DNA of 64,000 bases from NCBI GenBank assembly GCA_021234155.1, contig JAJEKV010000072.1, positions 2,600,436 through 2,664,435 on the forward strand, written 5' to 3'. Under the pieces are notes generated by a model. The model saw nothing but the letters and a program-made list of their open reading frames with translations, had not been told where the DNA came from and ran no database searches. Positions 11,240 through 23,152 of the stretch are shown piece after piece. The number at the start of each line of letters is the position of its first letter. Positions within the stretch are counted from its first letter, which is position 1. The translations under genes were made by a program, and so were the position numbers. This DNA comes from Isoetes taiwanensis. Lineage: Eukaryota; Streptophyta; Lycopodiopsida; Isoetales; Isoetaceae.

Positions 11240-11958
11240 TCCGGTTAACCCCCTGCCTTAGAAATTTTATGCATTTCCTCCTCCCTTCCATTTTGATCCA
11301 TCCACAGCTTCCCAGTTCTTCACTCTTTCTTGGATCTAATTCTCCTAGATCGCCCACCACTTCTAACCCATATCCTTTATTTCTTCAATCTCACTCTTTT
11401 TCCACATGCCCAATTCTTATTCTCGCTTCGCTCCCGTCCCTAGCACCTTCACTGCTCATTTCTTGCATTTTTCTTCCTGCCCATCACCGTTTTTGCTCCA
11501 ATGTGACCAGAATCAGTTGTTTTGGTGAGTTCTTACACCGTTCCAAGCTCGGAACCTATGCATTGGCCATCGTTTTCTTTATTTTCTAGTTAGAACGTCA
11601 CTACATTAGCTCACCTGTGGTTTTGTTTTTCTTTGATTCTGTTGCAGGGGTGTTTGTTGTTTTGGTACCTGAAATCAGTTTGGGAAATTCATGTCCCGAT
11701 CCTCTACAATTCAGCTTGGTACCTTCGGAGATGAGTCATGGACAGAGGAATCAGAATGCAGGATTTTCGATGTCTGGCATCTGCTTCTGAGGAAGAGGCT
11801 GCCGGATGTGGCGTCAATTTAGGTCCTTGCCTGATGCAAGGACTAAGTCTACCTTGAGACTCGGCACGATGGGGTTTGTTTCAGATCATGAGTGCTTCGT
11901 GCCAAGGATTTAAACTGTTCTGAAGATCAATCACAGGCGAGCCAAGCACAAGGTGTGT
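11240..11958 (+). promoter_or_regulatory. Myosin VIII 5' leader with an intron and an upstream ORF
   Basis: The segment before the myosin ATG is pyrimidine-rich. It contains a good intron at 11,525-11,647 (donor TTTG/GTGAGT, acceptor TCTGTTGCAG). After the intron, 11,691-11,822 is an ATG-started ORF of 43 codons beginning MSRSSTIQLGTFGDESW. The transcription start is not visible, so the left limit is approximate. The upstream ORF is in a different frame from the myosin, is closed before the myosin ATG and could dampen translation. Confidence 0.5.
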
Positions 11959-14900
11959 ATGATGTCTAATGCAAGGACCATGTCCCCCTCTGCTCCACGC
12001 AGCACCCTAGAGGAGCTGCTTGAATCTTTGAAGAAGGTTGATGACAAGCCCAAAGATGCACCTCCTCCTTTGCCCCAGAGGCCTACATCTAGAGCTAGGT
12101 TACCATCATCTCTCAGAGGTAAAAAAGCAATGGGGATGATCATTAACGTGCTTCCACTTAACCGAAATTCAGATTCTGGGAAGAAAGTGGAGAAAACAGA
12201 ACCAAGAGTGTGCAATGAACCTTCATCAGATGTGATAGAAGAAAAAGAATCTGGATTTTCCTCTGTTAATGAATTCAATGGGAATGGTGTTTATGAGGAT
12301 CATACTTGCGCACTTGAACCTGGTGAAATTGCTTCAATTGTTAACAATTATATGGGCGAGGATAGGGAAGCTTGTATCCCATCATACTTTGATGCAGTAT
12401 CAGAATTGCCATATGAAACTACATATGTAAATAGCGAAGATATAGTACATGATAATAAACAAAGAACATTAGCTGAGCTACAGTTGGAGTCGCAAGAGTC
12501 TTCTACTGATTTGGAGCCAACTACAACATCACAGGCCAAGGATTTGGTCCCAAATTATGATACGACTATCCCTCCTTTGCCATTGAAGAGTAACCTGCAG
12601 AAGGAGATACGCAGAGCCAATGCCAGAAAACGCTGGAAGGAACTGAGTCTGAAAAAGGTGATGTCTTATAAGCTATCCGCTGTTACATAGATCGTCTTGT
12701 ATAAGTAAGGCGTTAGGACCATGAAAATATAATAAGCATGACACAAGTATATGTCATTAATGCAGATATACTTATCTAAGGTGAAAAACCTTTGAGACTT
12801 TGCAATGTCCCATTAGGCAGGTCTTAATTTCCATCTTAATTCCTCGCAGGATTCAAGAGTGTGGTGTAGATCTTCGGAAGGAAGTTGGGTTCTTGGTGTT
12901 GTTCGTTCCACTGATAAAGCAGCTTCCTTAATTACTACATCAGATGGAAAGGTATGCCCTAGAACTCATTCAAAATCATGGCATTATTCTACAAAAAATG
13001 TTCTTTGTTGCAGATTATAAAATCAGAAGTGGAGAAGGTATTGCCCGCGAACCCAGATATCTTGGAAGGAGTTGATGACCTCATACAACTAAGCTATTTG
13101 AATGAACCTGCAGTACTTCACAACCTCAACTATCGATATTCCCACAACACAATTTATGTGGGTATCAATTCTCGATTTGAAGAATATCTGATATGACATC
13201 CACCTGCTAATTTATGTCTTCTGGTGTAGACCAAAGCTGGTCCAGTACTGGTTGCCGTTAATCCATTCAAGAAAGTCCCAATTTATACACCAGAGTTTAT
13301 TCAAACATATCGACAGAGGAGGAATGAAACTTTGAGTCCCCATGTGTATATTACTGCTGATAGTGCTTACAAAGCAATGATGTCAGGTGTGTAGAGTTAA
13401 TTGGTGGAAGTTGGAACCTTAGATACATGCTTTTATGGTTCGACCTACTTTCTGCGAATGCTATATTATTGATTCAAGCTGATGTTTTTTTGTTTCTGAT
13501 AGCAATCTAAGGTTTTCGTTCTTACAAATTAAAGTTGTTCTTGACACAGATGGCATCAACCAATCAATTATAATCAGGTAGAGTGTTTTGGTCTATTCTC
13601 CAATTTCTGATAACTTTGCAAAAAGCAGCACTTTCTTTTCTTCTGTAATAGCTTTCTCTGCTGAAGTGTATTAAATAATAAGGGTTCCTTGACATATAAC
13701 AACAATTTTCTTTTGAATGAAGAAACGACATTTTGTAATCAGTATTGCCAAGCTGTCATTACAGACAAGGAGTATAATCTTAAAGGATAATGTAATTGGT
13801 CTATCTTCATACATACCTATTCTATTGTGTAGAAGTATATTGTTGACCTGATCTTTATACATCATCTTATGAGAAATGCAAATTAGTGGGGAAAGCGGTG
13901 CAGGGAAAACAGAAACAGCAAAGATTGCAATGCAATATCTGGCTGCACTTGGAGGCGGTGGTGGAGTGGAGGAAGAGATACTGCAAACGAATCCAATATT
14001 GGAAGCCTTTGGCAATGCAAAGACTCTACGGAATAACAATTCGAGTCGTTTTGTAAGTCTTTATTTTCTGCTAATGTTTATCGGCTAATTAAGGTCCTGT
14101 TTGCATCAAACTGCCGGCTAAATTTTTCTCATTCTTAAATGCAGGGAAAGTTAATTGACATCCATTTTGATAGCATGGGGAGAATCTGTGGAGCAAAGAT
14201 TCAAACTTGTGAGTTTGATGATATGATTTGTCATTTTGCTGATGCTAATTGGGGAGTTGAACCTAAAACTATCACATTGTTTCGTTGTTTGTTAACCTGC
14301 TCTGCATGACGATTTGGTGTCAAAGATCTCTTAGAGAAGGTAAAGTGGTTGGAGTTTTTATGCTTGAAATTTACTGCTCAACATGGTTCATTCTTCATAT
14401 ATATTGTTCATTTGACTGATTCGAGCATGTTCATGATCAGTCAAGAGTTGTGTATCAATCTGCTGGTGAACGCTCTTATCATGTATTCTACCAGCTATGT
14501 GCTGGTGCAGATCCTGTGTTGCAAGGTATAATTAAACATCTTGGTTTTATTGTGGCAATTAATAACATACGCTTTGGAGTAACCGGATTATCTGATTGCC
14601 ATCCGATTGCAGAGCGATTGAAACTGAGGCCTGCTTCTCATTATGCCTATCTAAACCAGAGTGGTTGTTTGGCAATTGAGAATGTAAATGATGTGGAGCA
14701 GTTCTCTATTATGAAGGTATCAACTTTACTTTATTTCCAGCATGCCCTTTATGTTGAGAGCTGCTAACATGGCAGGCATTTTTATTTCTTCATTAGAAAG
14801 CAATGGATATTGTACAAATCAGTAGGGAGGACCAGGAAAGTGCATTTGAGATGCTCGCAGCAATTCTTTGGCTTGGAAACATATCATTTTCTGTTTATGA

Positions 14901-17900
14901 TAATGAAAATCACGTCCGAGTGGACAACAATGAAGGTACATAAACACATGTCCTTTTATCACTTCTGTGTAAATGACTAATTATGATGTCTTAGTCATTT
15001 GAAAGATATCATCCCTGCCTCTCATTCTCATGTCCATTCCATACTTGTCAATGTCAAGAAACTAATTATTATCTGAAGGGTCTTATGTGAATGCAATAAA
15101 AACTGGCATGAAAGTCCATACTGTCCGAGAAAACTCCCACACTCAGTTCAAGAAGATAATTCATAAACATTTCGCATCCTAAGCTCATAACAGAACATTT
15201 GGATTGTGTTGACCTATCTAGCGGATTTTAGAGGAATTAACTGGTACCTTATTTACAGCTGCTTCAAATGCTGCCGCCTTGCTTCATTGTAATTTGGATA
15301 ATCTCATGGCTGCTCTTTGCACCCGTAAGATCCATGCAAGACATGAAGATATATTGCAAAAGCTTACATATGTGCAGGTGATTTTTTCCTCATTCTGTGG
15401 TGTGAGTGCTTGTAGCTGTTTACTCTAACTGTGTATTGCTCCTGTATTCAGGCAGTTGATGCAAGAGATGCACTAGCAAAGGCAATTTATGCTGGCCTCT
15501 TTGATTGGCTAGTTGAAAAGGTCAACAAATCACTTGAGGTTGGGAAGCGACGGACTGGAAGGTCCATCAGTATATTGGATATATATGGCTTTGAATCCTT
15601 TGAGGTACTGCCTCCCTTATTGAGGTTTTATGAGCTTGCCAAGGGATTTTGCAAGTAATAGGTTGGTTTTTCCGCAGAAAAACAGTTTTGAACAGCTTTG
15701 TATAAATTATGCAAATGAAAGGCTGCAACAACATTTCAATCGGCATCTTTTCAAGCTTGAACAGGAGGTACAAGTTCCTAGAATCTTATTGGTTCTAATA
15801 TGTCAAAATGATTGGCCATATATGAGTGCAGAGTCATTTGGTCAAGCAGCAGGTTCCTTTATAATGTAGGCCGTCTTTTTTTGGAAGCTTAACTGATCCA
15901 TTCTTTTGCAGGAATATATTGCAGAAGGTGTTGACTATACACGAGTCGAGTTTATTGATAATCAAGAATGTTTAGACCTAATTGAGAAGGTAAAAGTTTG
16001 TTCTTTTTGAGGAAAATACCGAATCCAATCTCTAAGTAGAATTTATGTCCTCTTTATGTCAACAGAGACCACTTGGGTTGATTTCCTTATTAGATGAAGA
16101 GTGCACTTTCCCAAAAGCCACGGAAATTACCTTAGGAATGAAGTTGGAGAAGCATTTGGGCGTGAACTCTTGTTTCAAGAGTGAACGGCATACTGGCTTC
16201 AGTATTAGACACTATGCAGGAGAGGTAATTATTTTCCATATGTCTTCTTATTCGCGATTTTTATTGCCCTTTGCCTTCTGTTAATCATTCTTCTCCATTT
16301 GAAATAGGTATCATACGACACTACTGGAGTTATGGAGAAGAACAGAGATTTGCTACATGCAGACCTCTTGCAGCTGCTCTCTTCATGTGAATGTTCTCTA
16401 GCATGCATGTTTTCTCAGAAAGCCAATGAAGGAACTCGAAACATTCATGGGCGGGAACCTCAAAGACAGAGTGTTGCAACTAAATTTAAGGTGTTGCATC
16501 TCTATGTAACCTATAGGGACATCATCTTGCTGATTACTTAACCTCCTATGTCCCTTTTGTAGGACCAACTGTATAAATTAATGCAGAGATTGGAAAGCAC
16601 AGCACCACATTTTGTGCGCTGTATAAAACCAAATCCTTACCAGGTTCCCGATGTGTTTGACAACAATCTTGTGCTTCAGCAGTTGCGCTGTTGTGGTGTC
16701 TTGGAAGTAGTTAGAATCACCCGTTCAGGTTATCCTACACGTTATTCACATGCTCAGTTCACTAACAGGTAATTCTTTGTTTTTGCTGTATGATTACCGT
16801 CATAGATATCATCAGTACTCATATGATTTGGCAATGATCCAGATATGGCTTTCTTCTTCCAAATGTCTCAACGATGGGTAAAGAGACTCTAAGTTTGTGT
16901 ATTTCTATCCTCCAACAATTCAATGTTTCTCCAGAGATGTATCAAGTTGGTCTGACAAAGCTGTTTTTCCGTACTGGCCAGGTATACAACAAAAATATTG
17001 TGTATGTTTTGTTTTGCCATTTCTATACTGTACATTCAAGCAAAGGATTATTTGGTATTTAAAGATGAAGGTTTGTCTAGTTATTGATATCATTCTTGCC
17101 TCTGACGCACTTGTATGGGTGGCCAGTTCCGACATGAACAGGTTATTGTTCCCTCAGGTGTAAAATCGGTCACTAAATAAAGCCTTAATAAAGAGCATCT
17201 TGTCTGCCAATAGTTGAGCAGATGAAAACGTATAGCAGCAATCAGGATAGAAAATGGCTTTATATAAATTATTCGGTGGCAAGTGAAAACTAACGTTCCT
17301 GATGACATTTTGTATTATGTTTTCAGAGCACATCATCTGTTTTGTCTGAGTATATTTTTATGTGAAAAATTTGTTGCTCTTTTTGTTTACAGATAGGGGT
17401 CTTGGAAGATTTGAGATTACGGACAATTCGTGGATTTATTGGGGTGCAGAGGCTTTTTAGAGGATACAAGGAACGTACCTATTTTAAAAAGCTTCGAAAG
17501 GCTACCATTCTGGTGCAAAGATGTAAGATTTTTTTTTCAGATTCCAACTGCTTCAATGTATGCTTCAAAGCTTACACCTCTTGTATGCAGTGGTAAGAGG
17601 CGTCCAGGCAAGGAAAAGGTATAGGCAGATTAGAGAAAGACATAGGGCTGCTATTGTTATTCAAAAGCATGCCAGAGGGATGTTTGCTAGATGTCGCTTT
17701 GATGATTTGAAAAGATGCCATGCTGCATCAATGATGATTCAGAAACATGTAAGGGGTATGCTGGCAAGGGCTACTGCAAAGAAACTAAAAGAAAGGTGGC
17801 ATGCGGCTATTGTGATTCAGAGGCATGCACGGGGCCTGCAAGCTAGAAAAAGGTACAGGGAAATGAGAAAGAGAAATCAAGCTGCAGTTACAATTCAGAA

Positions 17901-19068
17901 ACATTTCAGGCGCATGAGGGCACGCAATGAATTTATGAAGACCCTCCAGATGGTGAAGGTTACACAGTCAGGTAGTAGTCATGCATATCAAAAAATGAGT
18001 TTGAACATAATTTTTCCCAAATTACTTAATGTTATGTTTTGTTTCAGTGGTTCGCCGATGGTCTGTGAGACGGAAGTTTGCCTCCATTCTAAGGCAGATA
18101 CGCCAGGAAAATAAGAAGCAGGCTCTCCCCATACTTGCGACAGCTGAGCAACAGTTATTATCAGCAACTGAACAAATAACAGATAGAGAACAACAATTTT
18201 CTCTACCATATCTTGAACAAATAAAAGATAGGGAGCAACAATTTTGTCTGCCATATCTTACAGTGATTAATGAGGTGATGAATCTGCATTTGAATGCGTG
18301 TACTTTGTTTCCAATTGAAATGTTTATGTGTTAAACAAATTTTGATTGTTGCTGCAGGGGGTGATGACGAGGATATCACCCTCAGATATCTTAGAACTGC
18401 AAAGACGTGCTATCACAGCTGAGAAGGCTCTACGTGAAAAGGAAGATGAGAATGCCATCCTAATGCAAAAATTACAACAATACGAGAACAGATGGCTTGA
18501 ATATGAGGCAAAAATGAACTCAATGGAGGACGTTTGGCAAAAGCAGATGACTTCATTACAGCTTAGCCTAGCAGCAGCAAAGAAAAGTCTTACCAATGAT
18601 GAACTAGGTCTACAACATGTGAAACAAGATGATAATTCCAATGCAATAACAAAGAAATATTTAACAAGAGTCACGCCACCTCATGACGATCTAGATTGGG
18701 ATGACTCCACATCAGTTGGAACAAAAACACCAGAGCAGGCTGCAAGCTACACTACTCTGCCAGATGCTACTTCAAGAGATATGGATGCAGGAAGGTCTAT
18801 TGTTGGCCACCTAGTCAAAGAATTTGAGCATAGAACACAAGTATTTAATGATGATGCAGACTTTCTTGTGGAGGTAAAATCAGGACAGACAGAAGCCAAT
18901 CTTAGTCCTGATGACGAGCTTAAGAAGCTCAAGCAGCGTTTTGACTTGTGGAAGAAAGATTTTAAGGTTCGGCTACGAGACACGAAGGGAATATTGCAGA
19001 AGCTTGCTCATATTGATGCTTCTGACAGGAATAAGAAAAAGTGGTGGGGAAAACGAGGCAATGCTTGA
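11959..19068 (+). CDS. Class VIII myosin heavy chain (plant ATM1-like)
   Basis: Actin-based motor of the plant class VIII type, a class associated with plasmodesmata, the cell plate and endocytosis. Exons: 11959-12657, 12850-12951, 13014-13157, 13230-13386, 13550-13577, 13887-14052, 14145-14208, 14326-14339, 14441-14525, 14613-14716, 14797-14935, 15259-15377, 15452-15604, 15678-15767, 15912-15989, 16066-16224, 16308-16490, 16563-16768, 16843-16981, 17393-17522, 17591-17971, 18048-18274, 18358-19068. They sum to 4,278 nt (1,425 residues) and stay in frame throughout. Landmarks: N-terminal [10 protein letters not shown] and [10 protein letters not shown] (class VIII type), [21 protein letters not shown]-loop GESGAGKT (378-385), switch I NNNSSRF (426-432), IQTYLLEKSR, switch II DIYGFES (650-656), six IQ motifs (about 950-1113) and a coiled coil (about 1197-1265). 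Arabidopsis ATM1 is about 1,170 residues with fewer IQ motifs. An in-frame stop at 11,911 closes the frame upstream, fixing the start at 11,959 or the next codon. Confidence 0.95.
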
Positions 19069-20337
19069 GAGCATGTAAAGACACTAGGATTCAGCAGCCA
19101 TCATGACATGATCTAATGCTCTTTTAACACTAGCTTGCCCACAACTAGTTGAGGCTAAAGTGTGGTCTCACTCCAGTGCATTCCAAGCTTCCTGGGATAT
19201 GATCGGGGAATTGACTGGTTAACCATGCTGCAAGCAATAGCTGACAATACTGGAGGTGTTTAAAGAAGAAAGTTCATGGGTTTTGATATACAAAGTGTGT
19301 TTAGCAGTGGCATTTCTGGGGAACAATTCAATTAACATGGCAAATGAGCAAATTGCGACAGAGCGAGATGTACAGGAAAAATGAGTTGCAACACAGTAAT
19401 GTGTTTTACTTGGTCTGTGATGCCCAAAAAAGGCCATTTGCCGTTCGATGATTGGGAACTATTGATTTGGAGAGATTATAGCTGCTCTTGGATGTAATAA
19501 ATTGAGAATAGGTAAAAAAGAGTCAGCACGAAATATGAAACAATTTTTTGTAAGTGTAGCTTTGCCACTGAGAATAGCATTGTATTGAACAAAGGAGGCA
19601 TGTCTCTTAAGCCCCTTACTGCAGCCTTGAGTATCCCTATCCTTAACATATCAAAATTACAGACGGTCAAAGTGCCAGCAAAAACTCCAGTGCGGCATTC
19701 CTGAAAAATTCACGTAAGCCTTCTGGGCCAGTATGTCTTCCCACAGAGTCCATATCTCCAATGCGGTAGAGGATCCAGCTGAGGCACCACCATCTGAACG
19801 TATTTCTTCGTGGCTTGGTTGGTGTTAACCTTGAAAATAGGCTTCTTTGAAGGCGCAAAACTAGCTGACGAGTTCTGGTCTTTTGTAATATTGGGTTTTC
19901 TGATCAAGCTTTACCCGGTGCTGGAAACAGGGGTTTGGCCCAAGGGTACCCCTAGCCATATAACACGTGGAATCTTTCCATTTGCTGCTACTGTATTTGA
20001 ACCACAGTAAAAATAAAACTAATAAACTAAAACCAGAGGAGTTTGATTTTTGAGGCTATGGATTCCAGGAATTCTGGCACCAGCGATAGTGAACACGAAT
20101 CCATGGTTGTATCTGGCACCAAATCAGAGAGGGAAAAAAAAGAAGAAAAAAAAGAGAGAGAAACTAAGAGGGTTCAATTCCGGAGGCACTGGAATTGACC
20201 CTGGTCTTGCCTCGGTCTTGGCTCAGGTTTTGAATATGCGTAACCAAAATAGGACACATCTGCTAAAGCTCAAATCATCATTGCGAAATTTAAAATGCAA
20301 TTGCACTAAATCTTAAAATAAAGAAGGAAAAAGATAC
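19069..20337. other. Myosin 3' UTR and intergenic sequence
   Basis: The first few hundred bases after the stop are presumably 3' UTR. Later short frames (19,667-19,907 minus; 19,810-20,316 plus) resemble no family I recognise. A purine-rich run lies at about 20,127-20,160. Confidence 0.4.
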
Positions 20338-20686
20338 CTTTGACCGGATTTCCACTAACCGCAGCTTTCAAAATGATGTGGCACCATAGTTTCCAGGTGG
20401 TAACATTGAATTCGAATTAACAGAAGTTTCTACTCTAAAGACTTCCATTCCTGGAATGCAGAAACAATAATCACTTTTTTTAGCTATTTTTAGATGTTCT
20501 TCTCCCTATTGCCACTGAAATATTGCTTTTACCAGAATGAAAATTCAACGACAACAAAAATAGTGCCAGCTATACAGCTACCGCAACTAATGGAAAGAGG
20601 GATGAATGGCAGAATGTGACATGGGGATTTGCTATTTCTATTTTGAATGAATACTGCCACTGCCGTTAGTGGAAATCCGGCCTTAG
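20338..20686. mobile_element. About 350-bp MITE-like inverted-repeat element
   Basis: CCGGATTTCCACTAACCGCAG near 20,344 is matched by its inverse CTGCCGTTAGTGGAAATCCGG near 20,662-20,682. The flanking bases also partly match (CTTTGA / GGCCTTAG). The interior is AT-rich with no open frame. The size and terminal inverted repeats suit a MITE. The target duplication is not clear. Confidence 0.55.
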
Positions 20687-20839
20687 GCAGTACCTATCTC
20701 AAACTTCTAGAGCATTGGCCAAACTGTGCAAGGGAACCAACTAAGTAAAAACTTCAAACCACCATTCATCTACGAAAGAAAGGACAAATTTGCCCATGCC
20801 AAGTAATCTTATCGGAGTCTTATGTGTAAAATGAGAGTT

Positions 20840-20910
20840 TGATAACTTAGTTATCAGTATTGTTGCAATACTGAGTACTGGTAACTAGTTATCAATATTG
20901 TTATCCCCAT
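20840..20910. repeat. Short palindromic cluster around GATAAC/GTTATC
   Basis: TGATAACTTAGTTATCA and ACTAGTTATC are separated by two copies of CAGTATTG-type sequence (CAATACTGAG). They could form stem-loops. Function unknown. Confidence 0.4.
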
Positions 20911-21380
20911 ATCGGCCCTATAAGGCGATTATCGGTCTTCACCTCGGCTGATAACCAAATTGTGTGGCTTTGGTTGTACATCCGAGGCCAAGTATTTGAC
21001 ACATATGGCTGAGAATAGCAGAGCATGACCTTTTGCTCAAAAATGCAAGAGTGTCACATAATGAAACTTTTGGATAGTGAAAAGAGTCTAGTAAAAAACA
21101 CTCGAGTTATAATACAGGAGATGAATAACGACTTTGTCATCATAAAAGTTGTGGGAAGAATAGCTAGAGAAAACGACCTCTACCATGCTATATCCAGAGC
21201 AGACTTCTTTTACTAGAGCCATGGACGATCTACAAAAGACAACTTCCCCTTCATCCAGCTTATTCAATACCAAGCCTTAACTTGGATCTCAAGCACGACG
21301 TCTTCGCGCATGGACAATTGTACACTACTTTAACGCGCATCCAAAAAAGAGAGGACATATTACTATTAATAACTGAAATT

Positions 21381-21698
21381 ATTCGATAACGACAAAACAT
21401 AGTCACGATAACAAACTATAGCATTAAATTTCTATCTTCTATTGTTGCATTAAATGGACTAATTGTTCATTATTAGTATGGCTACGAAAAACATCTAAGT
21501 AACCTCAACTACTTATCTACTTTCTTATATCTTCTAATTTATGATGAACTTATTCGATAATGGCAAAACATAAGGTAACAAACTACATCACTATGTTTCT
21601 ATCTTCTATTCTATTGCATTAAATTGACTAATTGTTCATTATTAGTATGGCTAAGGAAAACATTTAAGTAACTTTAAGTACTTATCTACTTTCTTATT
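21381..21698 (+). repeat. Two-copy tandem repeat, 171-bp period
   Basis: 21,381-21,528 (ATTCGATAACGACAAAACATA ... CTTATCTACTTTCTTAT) recurs at 21,552-21,698 with scattered substitutions and indels. Non-coding. Confidence 0.8.
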
Positions 21699-21839
21699 GT
21701 GTGCAGGCATACTAATCAACACTCTGACATTCAAACACAATAAAAAATACTTCATGCTCCACACATGTATCCAAATAGCTATCTTCAATTTAAACCGCAT
21801 CATCCCAATCGTTTTTACGTCCATTGCAGATACACAAGA

Positions 21840-21985
21840 CATCAATTCTATCTCTTGGCTCAATTAAATCCTTTGGAGAGCAATTGGACAGTTAGAATCC
21901 GAGAGACTGCAAAGGCCCCTCTCAAGCAATTCAAAAAAGCTTATAATGAAGGCAAAGTATCCAGTGTCGAACTCATAGATGCAGA
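21840..21985 (+). pseudogene. RPA1-like (RPA70) OB-fold exon fragment
   Basis: The frame reads LLAQLNPLESNWTVRIRETA, then KAPLKQFKKAYNEGKVSSVE and LIDAD, followed by a GTAAGT donor. This resembles the start of DNA-binding domain A of replication protein A large subunits, which usually read I-x-x-LNPY-x-x-x-W-x-I-x-x-R-V and end VELLDEDG. Only this one exon is visible. Plant Helitrons often carry RPA1-like genes, so this may be a Helitron remnant or a captured exon. No Helicase or Rep motif was seen nearby. Confidence 0.55.
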
Positions 21986-22001
21986 TGTAAGTTCTATTTA
22001 A

Positions 22002-22719
22002 CTTGAAATTTAAATCTAATATTTCAAACGTTCAATTATTACGGCACATTTAAATTGGAAAAGGCAAGTACAATCTTCAACTTTTTATGACGATATAGTG
22101 ATATATCTCAGAATTCCTTTTTCTTTTTTCTTTTCTTTTCTTTACTTTTTTTAGCACACCAGCCCAACCAAGCCTACAACTTTTTTTGCAATTCTAGCCT
22201 ATCCACGTGTCACCTCCACCTCAGCAAAATCTGAAGTGGCATTTTCCTACACCGTTAGATCCTAAGTTTTAAAAATCCAGGGTTAGAGAAATTAGAAAAG
22301 GGCAAAAAAAAAAAAAAAAAAAAACTAACGGAGATGGGAGAAGGCACAACCAAAAGACGCTGTATCCTGCGTTTGCAACCCATCTCCTTTGCATCTCTCT
22401 TCTTTTTCCTTTTCATCTCCTAATACCCACCTCCAATGTGCCGAAATGTTTTTTGTCGTTTTGTGCCGCTGGAAGATTTGCATGGCCTGTGTTTCGTCGC
22501 TATTTTTTTTTTCCCTCTTTAGCTCGGTTGGAGGCCTTTCATGAATTTTTCATCCCGAGCATCTGGTTTTCTAGCCTCCACTTGCCAGTAAATCTTGTAG
22601 TATGGAAGTCCAGGGCGGATCATATTTGCTCCCTGTTTAGGCTGTGTGCTATACTTGGAGCTTCGTGTGCATTCATGTATTCCTGTTGTGCTCAGTGGTG
22701 AGTGGTTAGTCTAGATGTT
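22002..22719. other. Intergenic, possible dead promoter or leader
   Basis: A poly(A) tract lies at 22,304-22,324, followed by pyrimidine-rich sequence to 22,430. The open frame at 22,438-22,701 has no recognisable features. The next element (22,720) interrupts this stretch. Confidence 0.35.
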
Positions 22720-23152
22720 TGTAACGTTCCTAACTGACATGCCCTTAGCCAACTGGGCAAAACCATCTAGACCTTTATGAGTAGTCGCTTCTACCCATTT
22801 ATGTCGGTGTCTCGGGAAGGCGACACCAAGATCCACTCGAGCGGTTTCCCATGGGTCCGTTACAATCTCTCCCACTAGAATTATGCTCGTCCTCGAGCAT
22901 CACAAACTATAGACCACTACCAAGTCATGACCTATTGTCCAACGATATTCAAGGTCATACTTGCCCCCCAATGGAGACTCGAACTCGAGCCCTGCTCTGA
23001 TACCAAATGTAGCGTTCCTAACTGACATGCCCTCAACCAACTGGGCAAAACCGTCTAGATGTTTATGAGTAGTCGCTTCTATCCATTTATGCCGGTGTCT
23101 CCGGGACGCGACACCCAGATCCACTCGAGTGGTCTCCCATGGGTCCGTTACA
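22720..23152 (-). mobile_element. Complete TRIM retrotransposon (terminal-repeat retrotransposon in miniature)
   Basis: Two 145-bp LTRs (22,720-22,864 and 23,008-23,152), both bounded by TG...CA-type ends (TGTAACG.../...CGTTACA), enclose a 143-bp interior. On the minus strand the interior begins two bases after the LTR with TGGTATCAGAGC (22,994-23,005), the classic primer-binding site for initiator tRNA-Met. It ends with a purine-rich tract (AGTGGGAGAGA) next to the other LTR. Flanks ATGTT (22,715-22,719) and ATGAT (23,153-23,157) look like a 5-bp target duplication with one mutation. There is no coding capacity, so it depends on enzymes made elsewhere. Confidence 0.9.

Noticed and set aside
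11143-11589. 148-codon open frame before the myosin gene
   Set aside because: Lies in the pyrimidine-rich leader and runs through a good leader-intron donor. No family resemblance.
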